A stretch of DNA of 64,000 nt, taken from assembly GCA_900549405.1 (NCBI GenBank), contig URNZ01000006.1:4712-68711 (forward strand). The letters run 5' to 3'. The translations under genes and the position numbers were made by a program. The notes below the pieces were generated by a model. It did no database searches and was not told the origin of the DNA. It saw only the letters and a program-made list of their open reading frames with translations. Shown one piece after another: positions 19,978 to 28,890 of this stretch (positions are counted from its first letter, which is position 1; every line of letters starts with the position of its first letter). This DNA comes from an uncultured Eubacteriales bacterium. Its GTDB lineage: Bacteria > Bacillota > Clostridia > Oscillospirales > Oscillospiraceae.

Positions 19978-20787
19978 ATGAACGAATTCAAAGGCAGCCA
20001 GGACTATGTGGCCTCGGAGGAGCTGATGCGCTCGGTGAACATCGCCATGGTGCTGCAAAAGCCCCTGCTCATCAAGGGCGAGCCGGGCACCGGCAAGACC
20101 ATGCTGGCCGAGGCCATCGCCGCCGCCCTGAACAAAAAGCTGCTCATCTGGAACATCAAGTCCACCACCAAGGCCCAGGACGGCCTCTATGTCTATGACG
20201 TGGTGCAGCGGCTCTATGACAGCCAGTTCGGCGGCCAGGGCGTGGACAACATCGAAAAATATGTGAAGCTGGGCAAGCTGGGCGAGGCCTTCACCGCCGA
20301 CGAGCAGGTGATCCTCCTCATCGACGAGATCGACAAGGCCGATCTGGAGTTCCCCAACGACCTGCTGTGGGAGCTGGACCGCATGGAGTTCCACATCCCG
20401 GAGACGGGCCGCACCGTCACCGCCAGGCACCGCCCGGTGGTCATCATCACCTCCAATGCGGAGAAGGAGCTGCCCGACGCCTTCCTGCGCCGGTGCGTCT
20501 TCCACTATATCGAGTTCCCGGACAAGGAGCTGATGGCCCAGATCGTCCGGGTCCACTTCCCCGACCTGGACGACAAGCTACTCACCCAGGTGCTGGAGGC
20601 CTTCTATAAAATTCGCCAGCTGCCCCAGATCAAGAAAAAGCCCTCCACCAGCGAGATCATCGACTGGATCCAGGCCCTGGTCCACGGGGGCGTGGACCCC
20701 CGCCGGGTGGTGAAGGAGGTGCCCTATCTGGGCGTGCTGCTGAAGAAGAACGAGGACATGGACGCCCTGCGGCGCAACTGGCGGTGA
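19978..20787 (+). CDS. MoxR-type AAA+ ATPase
   Basis: 269 residues. Walker A G-E-P-G-T-G-K-T (34-41), Walker B V-I-L-L-I-D-E-I-D-K-A (111-121) and a sensor I-I-T-S-N-A-E-K-E-L-P-D-A-F-L-R-R-C place it in the MoxR/YehL-like AAA+ group, which remodels or activates partner proteins, often with a von Willebrand A protein. The next gene, 4 bp on, is just such a VWA protein. The RBS is AAGGAGG. Likely cytoplasmic; the client is unknown. Confidence 0.88.
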   Translation: MNEFKGSQDYVASEELMRSVNIAMVLQKPLLIKGEPGTGKTMLAEAIAAALNKKLLIWNIKSTTKAQDGLYVYDVVQRLYDSQFGGQGVDNIEKYVKLGKLGEAFTADEQVILLIDEIDKADLEFPNDLLWELDRMEFHIPETGRTVTARHRPVVIITSNAEKELPDAFLRRCVFHYIEFPDKELMAQIVRVHFPDLDDKLLTQVLEAFYKIRQLPQIKKKPSTSEIIDWIQALVHGGVDPRRVVKEVPYLGVLLKKNEDMDALRRNWR

Positions 20788-20791
20788 GCCT

Positions 20792-21991
20792 ATGTTCGAG
20801 GATTTTCTCTATCTCCTCCGGGCCAGCGGCCTGAACGTTTCACTGACGGAGTGGATGTCCCTGATGGAGGCCCTGGACAAGGGGCTGCACGGGTCCAGCT
20901 TCACCGGCTTTTACTATCTGTGCCGCTGTCTGCTGGTGAAGAGCGAGGCGGACTTTGACCGGTTTGACCGGGTGTTTCTGGAGTATTTCCGGGACGTGCC
21001 CTTCCAGCAGGAGGTGTCCCAGGAGCTGATGGACTGGCTAAACCGGCCCGACGTGCTGAATGACTACGCCAACTGGGACGAGGAGCAGGCCCTGAAGAAC
21101 ATGGGCCTGTCCGAAGAAGAGATCGAGCGGATGCTGAAGGAGCGGATGCAGGAGCAGAACGAGGAGCACAACGGGGGCAATTACTGGGTGGGCACCCACG
21201 GCATGTCCACCTTCGGCAACTCCGGCCTGTCCCCCAAGGGCATCCGGGTGGGGGGACAGTCCATGTACCACCGGGCCTTTCGGGTGGCGGGGGAGCGGAA
21301 ATTTAGGGACTTCCGCCGGGACAATACCCTGGACCCCCGCCAGTTCCAGGTGGCCCTCCGCCGCCTGCGGCAGTTCTCCGGCCTGGTGGACCTGCCCCCT
21401 ACCGAATTCGACGTGGACAACACCATCAAGGACACCGCCGACCAGGGCGGCGTGCTCCAGGTGCGCTATAAGCGCCCCCGGGAGAACACGGTGAAGGTGC
21501 TGCTGCTCATGGACTCCGGCGGCTCCATGGACTACTACAGCCAGCTGTGCTCCTCCCTGTTCCAGGCGGTGAGCAAGTCGGGGCACTTCAAAGATCTGAA
21601 AGTGTTCTACTTCCACAACTGCGTCTATGGGCGACTATATAAGGACCCCATGCTCTGGACCCGGGAGTCGGTGCTGACAGATTGGGTGCTGTCCAACCTG
21701 CCCGGGGACTGGAAGGTCATCTTTGTGGGGGACGCCCAGATGGCCCCCTACGAGCTGCTGGGGGGCTATTATGGCCGGAACAACACCGGCGACGGCCCCC
21801 AGTGCGGGCTGGACTGGCTCAAGCGCTTCAAGGCCCGCTACACCAACGTGGTCTGGCTCAACCCCAGCGAGCGCCCCGTGTGGGGCGACTACTGGACCCA
21901 GACCTACGACGCCATCGCCCGGGTCTTCCCCATGTTCCCCCTCACCGTGGAGGGCTTGGAGGAGGCCATGAAGAAACTGCTGGCGAGGTGA
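20792..21991 (+). CDS. VWA domain-containing CoxE-like protein
   Basis: 399 residues. The first about 120 are helical and acidic. A central G-x-x-R-V-G-G-Q-S-M-Y-H-R-A-F-R-V-A-G-E-R region precedes the VWA domain, whose metal site reads L-L-L-M-D-S-G-G-S-M-D (D241). The classical MIDAS is D-x-S-x-S; here the middle serine is glycine, which I recall in other CoxE-like members. No signal peptide or membrane span is seen. It is the partner of the upstream MoxR ATPase (4-bp gap). Proteins of this type act as metal- or ATP-dependent assembly factors; the target here is unknown. Confidence 0.85.
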   Translation: MFEDFLYLLRASGLNVSLTEWMSLMEALDKGLHGSSFTGFYYLCRCLLVKSEADFDRFDRVFLEYFRDVPFQQEVSQELMDWLNRPDVLNDYANWDEEQALKNMGLSEEEIERMLKERMQEQNEEHNGGNYWVGTHGMSTFGNSGLSPKGIRVGGQSMYHRAFRVAGERKFRDFRRDNTLDPRQFQVALRRLRQFSGLVDLPPTEFDVDNTIKDTADQGGVLQVRYKRPRENTVKVLLLMDSGGSMDYYSQLCSSLFQAVSKSGHFKDLKVFYFHNCVYGRLYKDPMLWTRESVLTDWVLSNLPGDWKVIFVGDAQMAPYELLGGYYGRNNTGDGPQCGLDWLKRFKARYTNVVWLNPSERPVWGDYWTQTYDAIARVFPMFPLTVEGLEEAMKKLLAR

Positions 21992-22030
21992 GAGACCCGA
22001 AAAGCCTTCCCCCAGGGGAAAGCAAACAGA

Positions 22031-22066
22031 AACCCCCGCTGGAAATGCGAATTTCCAGCGGGGGTC
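22031..22066. terminator. Terminator between VWA gene and glyS
   Basis: Stem CCCCCGCTGGAAAT / ATTTCCAGCGGGGG with a GCG loop at 22033-22064, between convergent genes. T-rich bases follow on both sides but no perfect T run. A degenerate GCCTTCCCCC-type repeat lies just upstream (22002-22022). Confidence 0.75.
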
Positions 22067-22088
22067 GTGTTATTTCTGAACTTTTTGC

Positions 22089-23510
22089 TTAGTAAGCCAG
22101 CTTCTCCTCCAGCCAGCTCTTCAGCTGGTCGATGGGGACGCGGACCTGCTCCATGGTGTCGCGGTCGCGGATGGTGACGGCGTTGTCGGCGGGGGTCTTG
22201 TCGTCGCCCACGGTCTCGAAGTCCACGGTGATGCAGTAGGGGGTGCCGATCTCGTCCTGGCGGCGATAGCGCTTGCCGATGGAGCCGGCGTCGTCATAGT
22301 CCACCATGAAGTACTTGGACAGCATCTCCTGGACCTCGCGGCCCTTCTCGCCCAGCTTCTTGCTCAGGGGCAGCACGGCGCACTTATAGGGGGCCAGGGC
22401 GGGGTGCAGGCGCAGCACGGTGCGCACGTCGTTCTTGGCCGCGTCCACGACCTCCTCGTCATAGGCGTCCACCAGGAAGGCCAGGGTCACGCGGTCAGCG
22501 CCCAGGGAGGGCTCGATGACATAGGGGATATAGTGCTCGTTGGCCTCCTGATCGAAATAGGACATGTCCTTGCCAGAGGTCTTCTGGTGGGCGGTCAGGT
22601 CAAAGTTGGTCCGGCTGGCCACGCCCCACAGCTCGCCCCAGCCGAAGGGGAAGACGAACTCGAAGTCGGTGGTGGCGTTGGAATAGTGGCTGAGCTCCTC
22701 GGGGTCGTGGTCCCGCAGGCGCAGGTTCTCGTCCTTCATGTTCAGGTCCAGCAGCCACTGGTGGCAGAACTGCTTCCAGTAGGCGAACCACTCAAGCTCC
22801 GTGCCGGGCTTGCAGAAGAACTCCAGCTCCATCTGCTCGAATTCACGGGTGCGGAAGGTGAAGTTGCCCGGGGTGATCTCGTTGCGGAAGGACTTGCCCA
22901 CCTGGCACACGCCGAAGGGCAGCTTGCGCCGGGTGGTGCGCTGCACGTTCTGGAAGTTGACGAAGATGCCCTGGGCGGTCTCGGGACGGAGGTACACGGT
23001 GTTCTTGGCATCCTCGGTCACGCCCTGGAAGGTCTTGAACATCAGGTTGAACTGGCGGATGTCGGTCCAGTTGAACTTGCCGCAGGAGGGGCAGACGATC
23101 TGGTGCTCGTCGATGAACTCCTTCATCTGGGTCTGGCTCATGGCGTCCACGCTGTGGCCCAGCTCGAACTTGTTCTCCTGGCACCAGTCCTCGATGACCT
23201 TGTCGGCGCGGAAGCGCTCCTTGCACTCCTTGCAGTCCATCAGGGGGTCGGAGAAGCCGCCCACGTGGCCGGAGGCCACCCACACCTGGGGATTCATCAG
23301 GATGGCGGCGTCCAGACCCACGTTATAGGGGTTCTCCTGGACGAACTTCTTCCACCAGGCCTTCTTCACGTTGTTCTTCAGCTCCACGCCCAGGGGGCCG
23401 TAGTCCCAGGTGTTGGCCAGGCCGCCGTAGATCTCGCTGCCGGAGAAGATGAAGCCGCGGCCCTTACACAGGGCGACGATCTTTTCCATGGTCTTTTCGG
23501 TGTTCTTCAT
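22089..23510 (-). CDS. glyS: Glycine--tRNA ligase (single-chain, class II)
   Basis: 473 residues from the ATG at 23510 (AAGGAG). The start [23 protein letters not shown], the R-P-E-T-A-Q-G-I-F motif, the F-R-N-E-I-T-P motif 2 and the E-P-S-L-G-A-D-R motif 3 mark the dimeric archaeal/eukaryote-type GlyRS also used by many Firmicutes. The anticodon-binding domain occupies the last about 110 residues. A 70-residue in-frame extension to 23720 is rejected because it runs through the T-box leader. Expression is probably controlled by the glycine T-box and its own TTGACA promoter. It lies opposite to the direction of replication. Confidence 0.96.
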   Translation of the reverse strand: MKNTEKTMEKIVALCKGRGFIFSGSEIYGGLANTWDYGPLGVELKNNVKKAWWKKFVQENPYNVGLDAAILMNPQVWVASGHVGGFSDPLMDCKECKERFRADKVIEDWCQENKFELGHSVDAMSQTQMKEFIDEHQIVCPSCGKFNWTDIRQFNLMFKTFQGVTEDAKNTVYLRPETAQGIFVNFQNVQRTTRRKLPFGVCQVGKSFRNEITPGNFTFRTREFEQMELEFFCKPGTELEWFAYWKQFCHQWLLDLNMKDENLRLRDHDPEELSHYSNATTDFEFVFPFGWGELWGVASRTNFDLTAHQKTSGKDMSYFDQEANEHYIPYVIEPSLGADRVTLAFLVDAYDEEVVDAAKNDVRTVLRLHPALAPYKCAVLPLSKKLGEKGREVQEMLSKYFMVDYDDAGSIGKRYRRQDEIGTPYCITVDFETVGDDKTPADNAVTIRDRDTMEQVRVPIDQLKSWLEEKLAY

Positions 23511-23556
23511 GGGGATCAAACTCCTTCTGTCTTGATTTTGTTGTGACTCAGGGCAG

Positions 23557-23791
23557 AAAAAAACGCCCCGAGCCCAGGTAAGGCTCAGGGCGAACATAAA
23601 CAATGTCCGTGGTTCCACCTGAATTCGCGCCTGGCTGGCGCGCACTCTCCTCCCGGTAACGGCGGGGACCGGCGGGCCATTTCCTGCCCGCGCTCCAGAA
23701 GTGCCTTCCCGCCGCGCCATCGAAGGGCTTTCACCGTCCGCCCTCTCTCTGCGTCCCGGACGCGGGGTACTGTTCTCTGTCGTTGCTGTTA
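23557..23791 (-). ncRNA. Glycine T-box riboswitch upstream of glyS
   Basis: On the minus strand the leader contains the T-box core AGGTGGAACCACGG (complement of 23605-23618). An antiterminator/terminator region then ends in CGCCCTGAGCC...GGCTCGGGGCG and seven T (complement of 23557-23592). Stem I contains an ACAGTACC bulge and the specifier loop G-A-A-GGC-A; the specifier GGC, a glycine codon, is the complement of 23703-23705. Uncharged tRNA-Gly should stabilise the antiterminator and allow glyS transcription. Confidence 0.92.
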
Positions 23792-23797
23792 CCGGAC

Positions 23798-23826
23798 ATT
23801 TTATTACAGAACCGGGCCGGTGTCAA
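23798..23826 (-). promoter_or_regulatory. glyS promoter
   Basis: TTGACA (23826-23821), 17-bp spacer, TAAAAT (23803-23798). It lies just upstream of the T-box stem I. Confidence 0.8.
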
Positions 23827-23860
23827 GGGGCGGACAGATGATTATAAAGAAGACAAAGGC

Positions 23861-23892
23861 AAAAGCCTTCCCCCTGGGAGGGGGAAGGCTTC
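23861..23892. repeat. Single GCCTTCCCCC hairpin repeat
   Basis: AAAAGCCTTCCCCCTGGGAG and its partner GGGGGAAGGCTT form an isolated stem-loop arm of the composite repeat family, between glyS and miaB. No gene was seen between 23792 and 24033. Confidence 0.7.
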
Positions 23893-23917
23893 AAGCCGTA
23901 AATGCCCGCCCCCGCAC

Positions 23918-23946
23918 TTGTGTTTTTTCGGGTGCCATGATAAAAT
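23918..23946 (+). promoter_or_regulatory. Probable miaB promoter
   Basis: TTGTGT (23918-23923), 17 bp, TAAAAT (23941-23946), followed by an AT-rich leader of about 80 nt. Confidence 0.6.
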
Positions 23947-24033
23947 GATTACTTAACTTATAAGACAATTAATTAACTCAAAGATTAACTCAAATGAACA
24001 CGAAGAAAGCGCCGGAACGGAGGACAATACTTT

Positions 24034-25446
24034 ATGGAACGAAAGACCACCCAGATCTCCCAGGCGGAGGTGGAGCGCCAGCTGGCCCTGTGCGACGACA
24101 TCTGCCGGGTGACCCAGCAGTGGGGGGACAAGCCCCTGGCCCTGGTGGACACCTATGGCTGCCAGCAGAACGAGGCCGATTCAGAGCGCATCCGGGGCTA
24201 TCTGGAGCGGATGGGCTTTGGCTTTACCGACGACGCCGAGCAGGCCCGCATCATCGTCATCAACACCTGCGCCATCCGGGAGCACGCCGAACAGCGGGTG
24301 TTCGGCAACGTGGGCGCCCTGGTCCACACCAAGCGCCGCCACCCGGAGCAGCTCATCTGCCTGTGCGGCTGCATGGTGCAGGAGAAGCACGTGGCGGAGA
24401 AGATCCGCCAGTCCTATCGCCACGTGGACCTGGTCTTCGGCCCCCAGGCCCTTTGGAAGTTCCCGGAGATGGTCCACACCCTGCTTACCCAGCGGGGCCG
24501 CATCTTCTCTGTGGCCGACGAGGCCGGTTCCATTGCCGAGGGCATCCCCACCGTCCGCCAGGACGGCATCAAGGCCTGGGTGTCCATCATGTATGGCTGC
24601 AACAACTTCTGCACCTATTGCATCGTGCCCTATGTCCGGGGCCGGGAGCGCTCCCGGGCGCCGGAGGACATCCTGAACGAGGTGCGGGGCCTGGTAGAGC
24701 AGGGCTATAAAGACATCACCCTGCTGGGTCAGAACGTGAACTCCTATGGCAAGGACCTGCCCGAGCCCATGGACTTCTCTGACCTGCTGTCCGCTGTCAA
24801 CGACATTCCGGGAGATTTTCTCATCCGATTCATGACCTCTCACCCCAAGGACGCCACCCACAAGCTGTTTGAGACCATGGCCCGGTGCGAGAAAGTGGCC
24901 CCCGTCCTCCACCTGCCCTTCCAGGCGGGGAACGACCGCATCCTGAAGGTGATGAACCGCCGCCACACCCGGGAGCAGTATCTGGACAAGATCCGGGACC
25001 TGAAGAGCCTGATCCCCGACATCGTCCTCACCTCTGACATTATCGTGGGCTTCCCCGGGGAGACCACGGAAGAGTTTGAAGACACCCTGAAGGTGCTGGA
25101 GGAGGTGCGCTTCGACGCCCTGTTCACCTTCATCTACTCCCCCCGGGTGGGCACCCCCGCCGCCAGCATGGACGACCCCATGTCCCGGGAGGAGAAGCTG
25201 GCCAACTTCAACTGCCTCACCGCCCTGCAGGACGCCATTTCCGAGGAAAAGCACGCCGCCTATATCGGAAAGACGGTGCGCTGCCTGGTGGACGGCCTTA
25301 GCGACGACAGCCGCTATGATCTCACCGCCCGTACCCCCGGCAACCGCCTGGTCCGGGTGGTGGGCGACAAGTCCGCCATGGGACAGTTCAAAGACGTAAA
25401 GATCACCGGGGCCAACAAATGGTCCCTGTTCGGGGAGCTGGTATAA
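24034..25446 (+). CDS. miaB: tRNA (N6-isopentenyladenosine-37-C2) methylthiotransferase
   Basis: 470 residues. The UPF0004 domain supplies three cysteines (D-T-Y-G-C-Q-Q-N, I-N-T-C-A-I-R and C-L-C-G-C-M) for the auxiliary Fe-S cluster. The radical SAM motif is C189-x3-C193-x2-C196 in M-Y-G-C-N-N-F-C-T-Y-C. A C-terminal TRAM domain (about 400-470) binds tRNA. MiaB adds a methylthio group at A37 after MiaA acts; miaA lies 6.5 kb downstream, beyond mutS and mutL. The ATG follows CGGAGGACAATACTTT. Confidence 0.95.
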   Translation: MERKTTQISQAEVERQLALCDDICRVTQQWGDKPLALVDTYGCQQNEADSERIRGYLERMGFGFTDDAEQARIIVINTCAIREHAEQRVFGNVGALVHTKRRHPEQLICLCGCMVQEKHVAEKIRQSYRHVDLVFGPQALWKFPEMVHTLLTQRGRIFSVADEAGSIAEGIPTVRQDGIKAWVSIMYGCNNFCTYCIVPYVRGRERSRAPEDILNEVRGLVEQGYKDITLLGQNVNSYGKDLPEPMDFSDLLSAVNDIPGDFLIRFMTSHPKDATHKLFETMARCEKVAPVLHLPFQAGNDRILKVMNRRHTREQYLDKIRDLKSLIPDIVLTSDIIVGFPGETTEEFEDTLKVLEEVRFDALFTFIYSPRVGTPAASMDDPMSREEKLANFNCLTALQDAISEEKHAAYIGKTVRCLVDGLSDDSRYDLTARTPGNRLVRVVGDKSAMGQFKDVKITGANKWSLFGELV

Positions 25447-25456
25447 AAGAGCGCAG

Positions 25457-25491
25457 TAAAAGCCTTCCCCCTGGGAGGGGGAAGGCTTTTG
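25457..25491 (+). terminator. Repeat hairpin acting as miaB terminator
   Basis: AAAAGCCTTCCCCC / GGGGGAAGGCTTTT forms a near-perfect stem followed by T-rich sequence immediately after miaB. It belongs to the GCCTTCCCC repeat family and probably doubles as a terminator. Confidence 0.7.
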
Positions 25492-25499
25492 ACCCTGTC

Positions 25500-25537
25500 C
25501 AAAACTCCTACCTCATCCCTCCTAACTCCTAACTCAC
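25500..25537. repeat. TAACTCC heptad repeat before mutS
   Basis: ACTCCTACCTCATCCCTCC followed by TAACTCCTAACTCA, just upstream of the mutS start. The same motif precedes miaA (31965-31998) and yggS (34690-34750). Confidence 0.7.
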
Positions 25538-25553
25538 AGAAAGCCGGTGTACT

Positions 25554-28157
25554 ATGGCAGAGATCACCCCCATGATGCAGCAATATCTGGACATCAAGGC
25601 CCAGAACCCCGATTCTATCCTGTTTTTCCGCCTGGGGGATTTTTATGAGATGTTCAACGAGGATGCCAAGCTGGTGTCCAAGGAGCTGGACCTGACCCTG
25701 ACCACCCGGGACCGGAACAAGCCCCCGGAGGAGCGCACCCCCATGTGCGGCGTGCCCTATCACTCCTGCGAGGGCTATATCGCCCGACTCATCGCCAAGG
25801 GCTATAAAGTGGCCATCTGCGAGCAGACGGAGGACCCGGCCCTGGCCAAGGGCCTGGTGGACCGGGACATCATCCGGGTGGTCACCCCGGGGACGGTCAT
25901 CTCCTCCTCCATGCTGGAGGACAGCAAAAATAACTATCTCTGCGCCGTCTACGCCGACTCGGCCCGGTATGGCCTGTGCCTGTGCGACCTGTCCACCGGC
26001 GAGGTGTATGCCACCGCCTTCCCCGCCGGGGGGGAGAACTTGGACCACCTGAAAAACGAGCTGGCCCGGTTCCACCCGGCGGAGGCCCTGCTGTCTGCGG
26101 GAGCCTGGGAGGTGGACGGCCTGCGGGACTTTTTGAAGGAGCGGCTGGACTGCCCCTGTGAAAACGGGGGCGAGGGCCGGTTCCGCCCCGACGTGGCCCG
26201 GGCCCTGGCGGAGAAGCAGTTCCAGTCTGGATTAGACGGCCTGGGAGCGGGAGAGGAGGCCGCCGTGCAGGCGGCGGGAGCGCTGCTCTCTTACCTGTAC
26301 GAGACCCAGAAGACCGACCTTGGCCACATCTCCCACTTTACCTACTACACCACGGGGCAGTTCATGGAGCTGGATCTCACCGCCCGGCAGACCCTGGAGC
26401 TGACCGCGACGATGCGGGGCAAGGAGAAAAAGGGCAGCCTGCTGTGGGTGCTGGACAAGACCCGCACGGCCATGGGCGGGCGGCTGATCCGGGGCTGGCT
26501 GGAGCGGCCCCTTCTGTCCCCCGTCCAGATCTCCCGGCGGCAGCAGGCGGTGGGCGATTTAGTGGAGAACAGCATCACCCGCCAGGAGCTGTCCGCCGCC
26601 CTGCGGGAGGTGACGGATCTGGAGCGGCTCATTGGCCGGGTGGTCTATGGCTCCGCCGGGGGCCGGGACCTGGCCGCCCTGAATACCGGCCTGGGCAAGC
26701 TGCCCCACATCCGGGAGCTGCTCGCCCCCTGCCCCTCCGCCCTGCTCCAATCTTTGGGGCAGCAGCTGGACGACCTGCCCCAGCTGCGGGACCTGCTGAC
26801 CCGTGCCCTGGTGGACGAGCCACCCTTCTCCGTGCGGGAGGGCGGCTTCATCCGGGACGGCTTTGACGGCGAGGTGGACCGGCAGAGGAATATTCTCAAC
26901 CACTCCGCCGAGCTGCTGGCCCAGCTGGAGACGGACACCAAAGAGCAGACCGGCATCAAAAACATGAAGATCAAGTCCAACAAAGTGTTTGGATACTACA
27001 TCGAGGTGGCCAAGTCCCAGATCGACCTGGTTCCCGACAGCTGGACCCGGAAGCAGACCACGGTGAACGCCGAGCGGTATATCTCCCAGGAGCTGAAGGA
27101 GCTGGAGCACGCCATTATGTCCGCCCAGGACACGGTGACCGCGTTGGAGTATCAGCTGTTCTGCCAGCTGAAGGACCAGGTGTGCCAGCAGGTGGCGGCC
27201 ATCCAGGCCTCCGCCGGGGCGGTGGCCCAGGTGGACGTGCTGAACTCCTTTGCCGCGGTGGCGGCGGACAACCGCTATTGTATGCCCCAGGTGGACGACT
27301 CCGACGCCCTGACCATCACCCAGGGGCGGCACCCGGTGGTGGAGAAAGTCCTGAAAGGGGTCCCCTTCGTCCCCAACGACACCCACATGGACCGGGGGGA
27401 GGACCGGTGCGCCATCATCACCGGCCCCAACATGGCGGGCAAGTCCACCTATATGCGCCAGGTGGCCCTCATTGTCCTGATGGCGCAGATGGGCTCCTTC
27501 GTCCCCGCCCAGTCGGCCCACATCGGCGTGGTGGACCGGGTGTTCACCCGCATCGGGGCCAGCGACGACCTGGCGGCGGGCCAGTCCACCTTCATGGTGG
27601 AGATGACCGAGGTGGCCGCCCTGCTGAAAAGCGCTACCCGCCGCTCCCTGCTCATCCTGGATGAGATCGGCCGGGGCACCAGCACCTACGACGGCATGTC
27701 CATCGCCCGGGCGGTGCTGGAATACTGCGCCGACCCCAAGCGCCTGGGGGCCAAGACCCTGTTTGCCACCCACTACCACGAACTGACCGTGCTGGAGGGC
27801 CGCATCCCCGGGGTGAAGAACTATCACATCGCTGCCAAGAAGAAGGGGGCGGACGTGATCTTCCTGCGGAAAATTCTACGGGGGGGCGCGGACCAGAGCT
27901 ATGGCATCGAGGTGGCCCGCCTGGCCGGGGTGCCCGAGGGGGTCATCCGCCGGGCCAGAGAGATCCTGACCGAGCTGGAGGGCGGCCAGGGGGTCCATCC
28001 CCAGCCCGCCCAGGCACCGGAGGACGACCAGTTCTCCATGGCCGACCTGGGCAGCCGGGCGGTATTGGACCGCCTGGAGCAGACCGACGTGAACGCCCTC
28101 TCCCCCATCCAGGCATTGAATCTGTTGGACGAATTGAAGCGGATGCTGGAGGGGTGA
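25554..28157 (+). CDS. mutS: DNA mismatch repair protein MutS
   Basis: 867 residues, full MutS1 length. The mismatch-reading motif is F-F-R-L-G-D-F-Y-E-M-F (F-Y-E near residues 29-31). Walker A G-P-N-M-A-G-K-S-T is at about 623-631, Walker B and the D-loop read L-L-I-L-D-E-I-G-R-G-T-S-T-Y-D-G, and F-A-T-H-Y-H-E-L follows. The C-terminal end is consistent with clamp contact. MutS recognises mispairs and recruits MutL, encoded 0.7 kb downstream. The ribosome site before the ATG is weak (GAAAGCCGGTG). Confidence 0.97.
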   Translation: MAEITPMMQQYLDIKAQNPDSILFFRLGDFYEMFNEDAKLVSKELDLTLTTRDRNKPPEERTPMCGVPYHSCEGYIARLIAKGYKVAICEQTEDPALAKGLVDRDIIRVVTPGTVISSSMLEDSKNNYLCAVYADSARYGLCLCDLSTGEVYATAFPAGGENLDHLKNELARFHPAEALLSAGAWEVDGLRDFLKERLDCPCENGGEGRFRPDVARALAEKQFQSGLDGLGAGEEAAVQAAGALLSYLYETQKTDLGHISHFTYYTTGQFMELDLTARQTLELTATMRGKEKKGSLLWVLDKTRTAMGGRLIRGWLERPLLSPVQISRRQQAVGDLVENSITRQELSAALREVTDLERLIGRVVYGSAGGRDLAALNTGLGKLPHIRELLAPCPSALLQSLGQQLDDLPQLRDLLTRALVDEPPFSVREGGFIRDGFDGEVDRQRNILNHSAELLAQLETDTKEQTGIKNMKIKSNKVFGYYIEVAKSQIDLVPDSWTRKQTTVNAERYISQELKELEHAIMSAQDTVTALEYQLFCQLKDQVCQQVAAIQASAGAVAQVDVLNSFAAVAADNRYCMPQVDDSDALTITQGRHPVVEKVLKGVPFVPNDTHMDRGEDRCAIITGPNMAGKSTYMRQVALIVLMAQMGSFVPAQSAHIGVVDRVFTRIGASDDLAAGQSTFMVEMTEVAALLKSATRRSLLILDEIGRGTSTYDGMSIARAVLEYCADPKRLGAKTLFATHYHELTVLEGRIPGVKNYHIAAKKKGADVIFLRKILRGGADQSYGIEVARLAGVPEGVIRRAREILTELEGGQGVHPQPAQAPEDDQFSMADLGSRAVLDRLEQTDVNALSPIQALNLLDELKRMLEG

Positions 28158-28332
28158 ACCACCGTTGGTGCGGCGGTCATCGAACGGGCGGACACAGTAC
28201 CCGCAAGGGGTATGCCGCATCCGTAAGGCTCCTTCGTCGCCAACGGCTGCGCAAAGGTCCGCCCCTACAAGAGCTATCGTGACACGCCGTAGGGGCCGAC
28301 CTCCGCGTCGGCCCGCCGACAACGGATGCACC
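28158..28332. repeat. Composite hairpin repeat element (inverted relative to 31674 and 56180)
   Basis: The element reads GGGCGGACAC..., then a 60-bp insert running AGTACCCGCAAGGGGTATGC...CGCAAAGG, then TCCGCCCCTAC, then GTAGGGGCCGACC...CGGCCCGCC. It is the reverse complement of the cores at 31741-31894 and 56247-56399 with a few changes. It separates mutS from the next gene. Confidence 0.85.
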
Positions 28333-28425
28333 CCGCAAACGCAGCATTTTTCAAAATGAACAGAATAAATCGATCCACAAAATACAAAACGTATTCAAAA
28401 TCCAACCAAAAAGGAGCCGTTTATC

Positions 28426-28875
28426 ATGCATCATGGAGAACTGATTTTGCGCCAGCCCCGAAAGGACGAGCTGTATTGGATCTGCACCTTTGCCCTGTGT
28501 CTCATCCCCTGGAGCCTCTCCCGGCCCTATCTGGGCCAGGAGGGCATGACCGCCGGAATTCTGGCCACCTTGGCGGTACTGGCGGCGGTGCGGGTGACCC
28601 TGCTGAAAAACTGGAACATCCGCCGGGTGGCCTGGACCCTGGACGACAACGCCCTGAAGCTGGACGACCAGACCATCCTGGTCGCTGACATCCAGTCCTC
28701 CTTCCTGCGGCAGCACAGCATGACCCGGGGCGTTTGGACCCTGACCATCTGGACCAAGACCCCCCAGCGGCTGGCGGGGGTGGCCATCGGCCCCCAGCGC
28801 CAGGCGTCCATCTATAGCCTGCGGCAGCTGTCCGCCGCCCTGGACCAGGTCCGGGGCGTGGAGCCCCAGGTGTAA
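28426..28875 (+). CDS. Unrecognised small membrane protein, possibly bacterial PH-like
   Basis: 149 residues; ATG after AAAGGAG (10-nt spacing). Residues about 17-37 and 43-60 are hydrophobic and could form a membrane hairpin. The rest is soluble, with alternating strands and a helix near the end (L-R-Q-L-S-A-A-L-D). That layout, two membrane spans then about 80 soluble residues, resembles bacterial PH-domain proteins, but no motif proves it. It sits 15 bp upstream of mutL and is probably co-transcribed with it. Function unknown. Confidence 0.6.
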   Translation: MHHGELILRQPRKDELYWICTFALCLIPWSLSRPYLGQEGMTAGILATLAVLAAVRVTLLKNWNIRRVAWTLDDNALKLDDQTILVADIQSSFLRQHSMTRGVWTLTIWTKTPQRLAGVAIGPQRQASIYSLRQLSAALDQVRGVEPQV

Positions 28876-28890
28876 GAGAAGGGGTACATC

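Noticed and set aside
23511..23720. 70-residue N-terminal extension of glyS
   Set aside because: It would be translated from the T-box antiterminator and terminator; AAGGAG supports the start at 23510.
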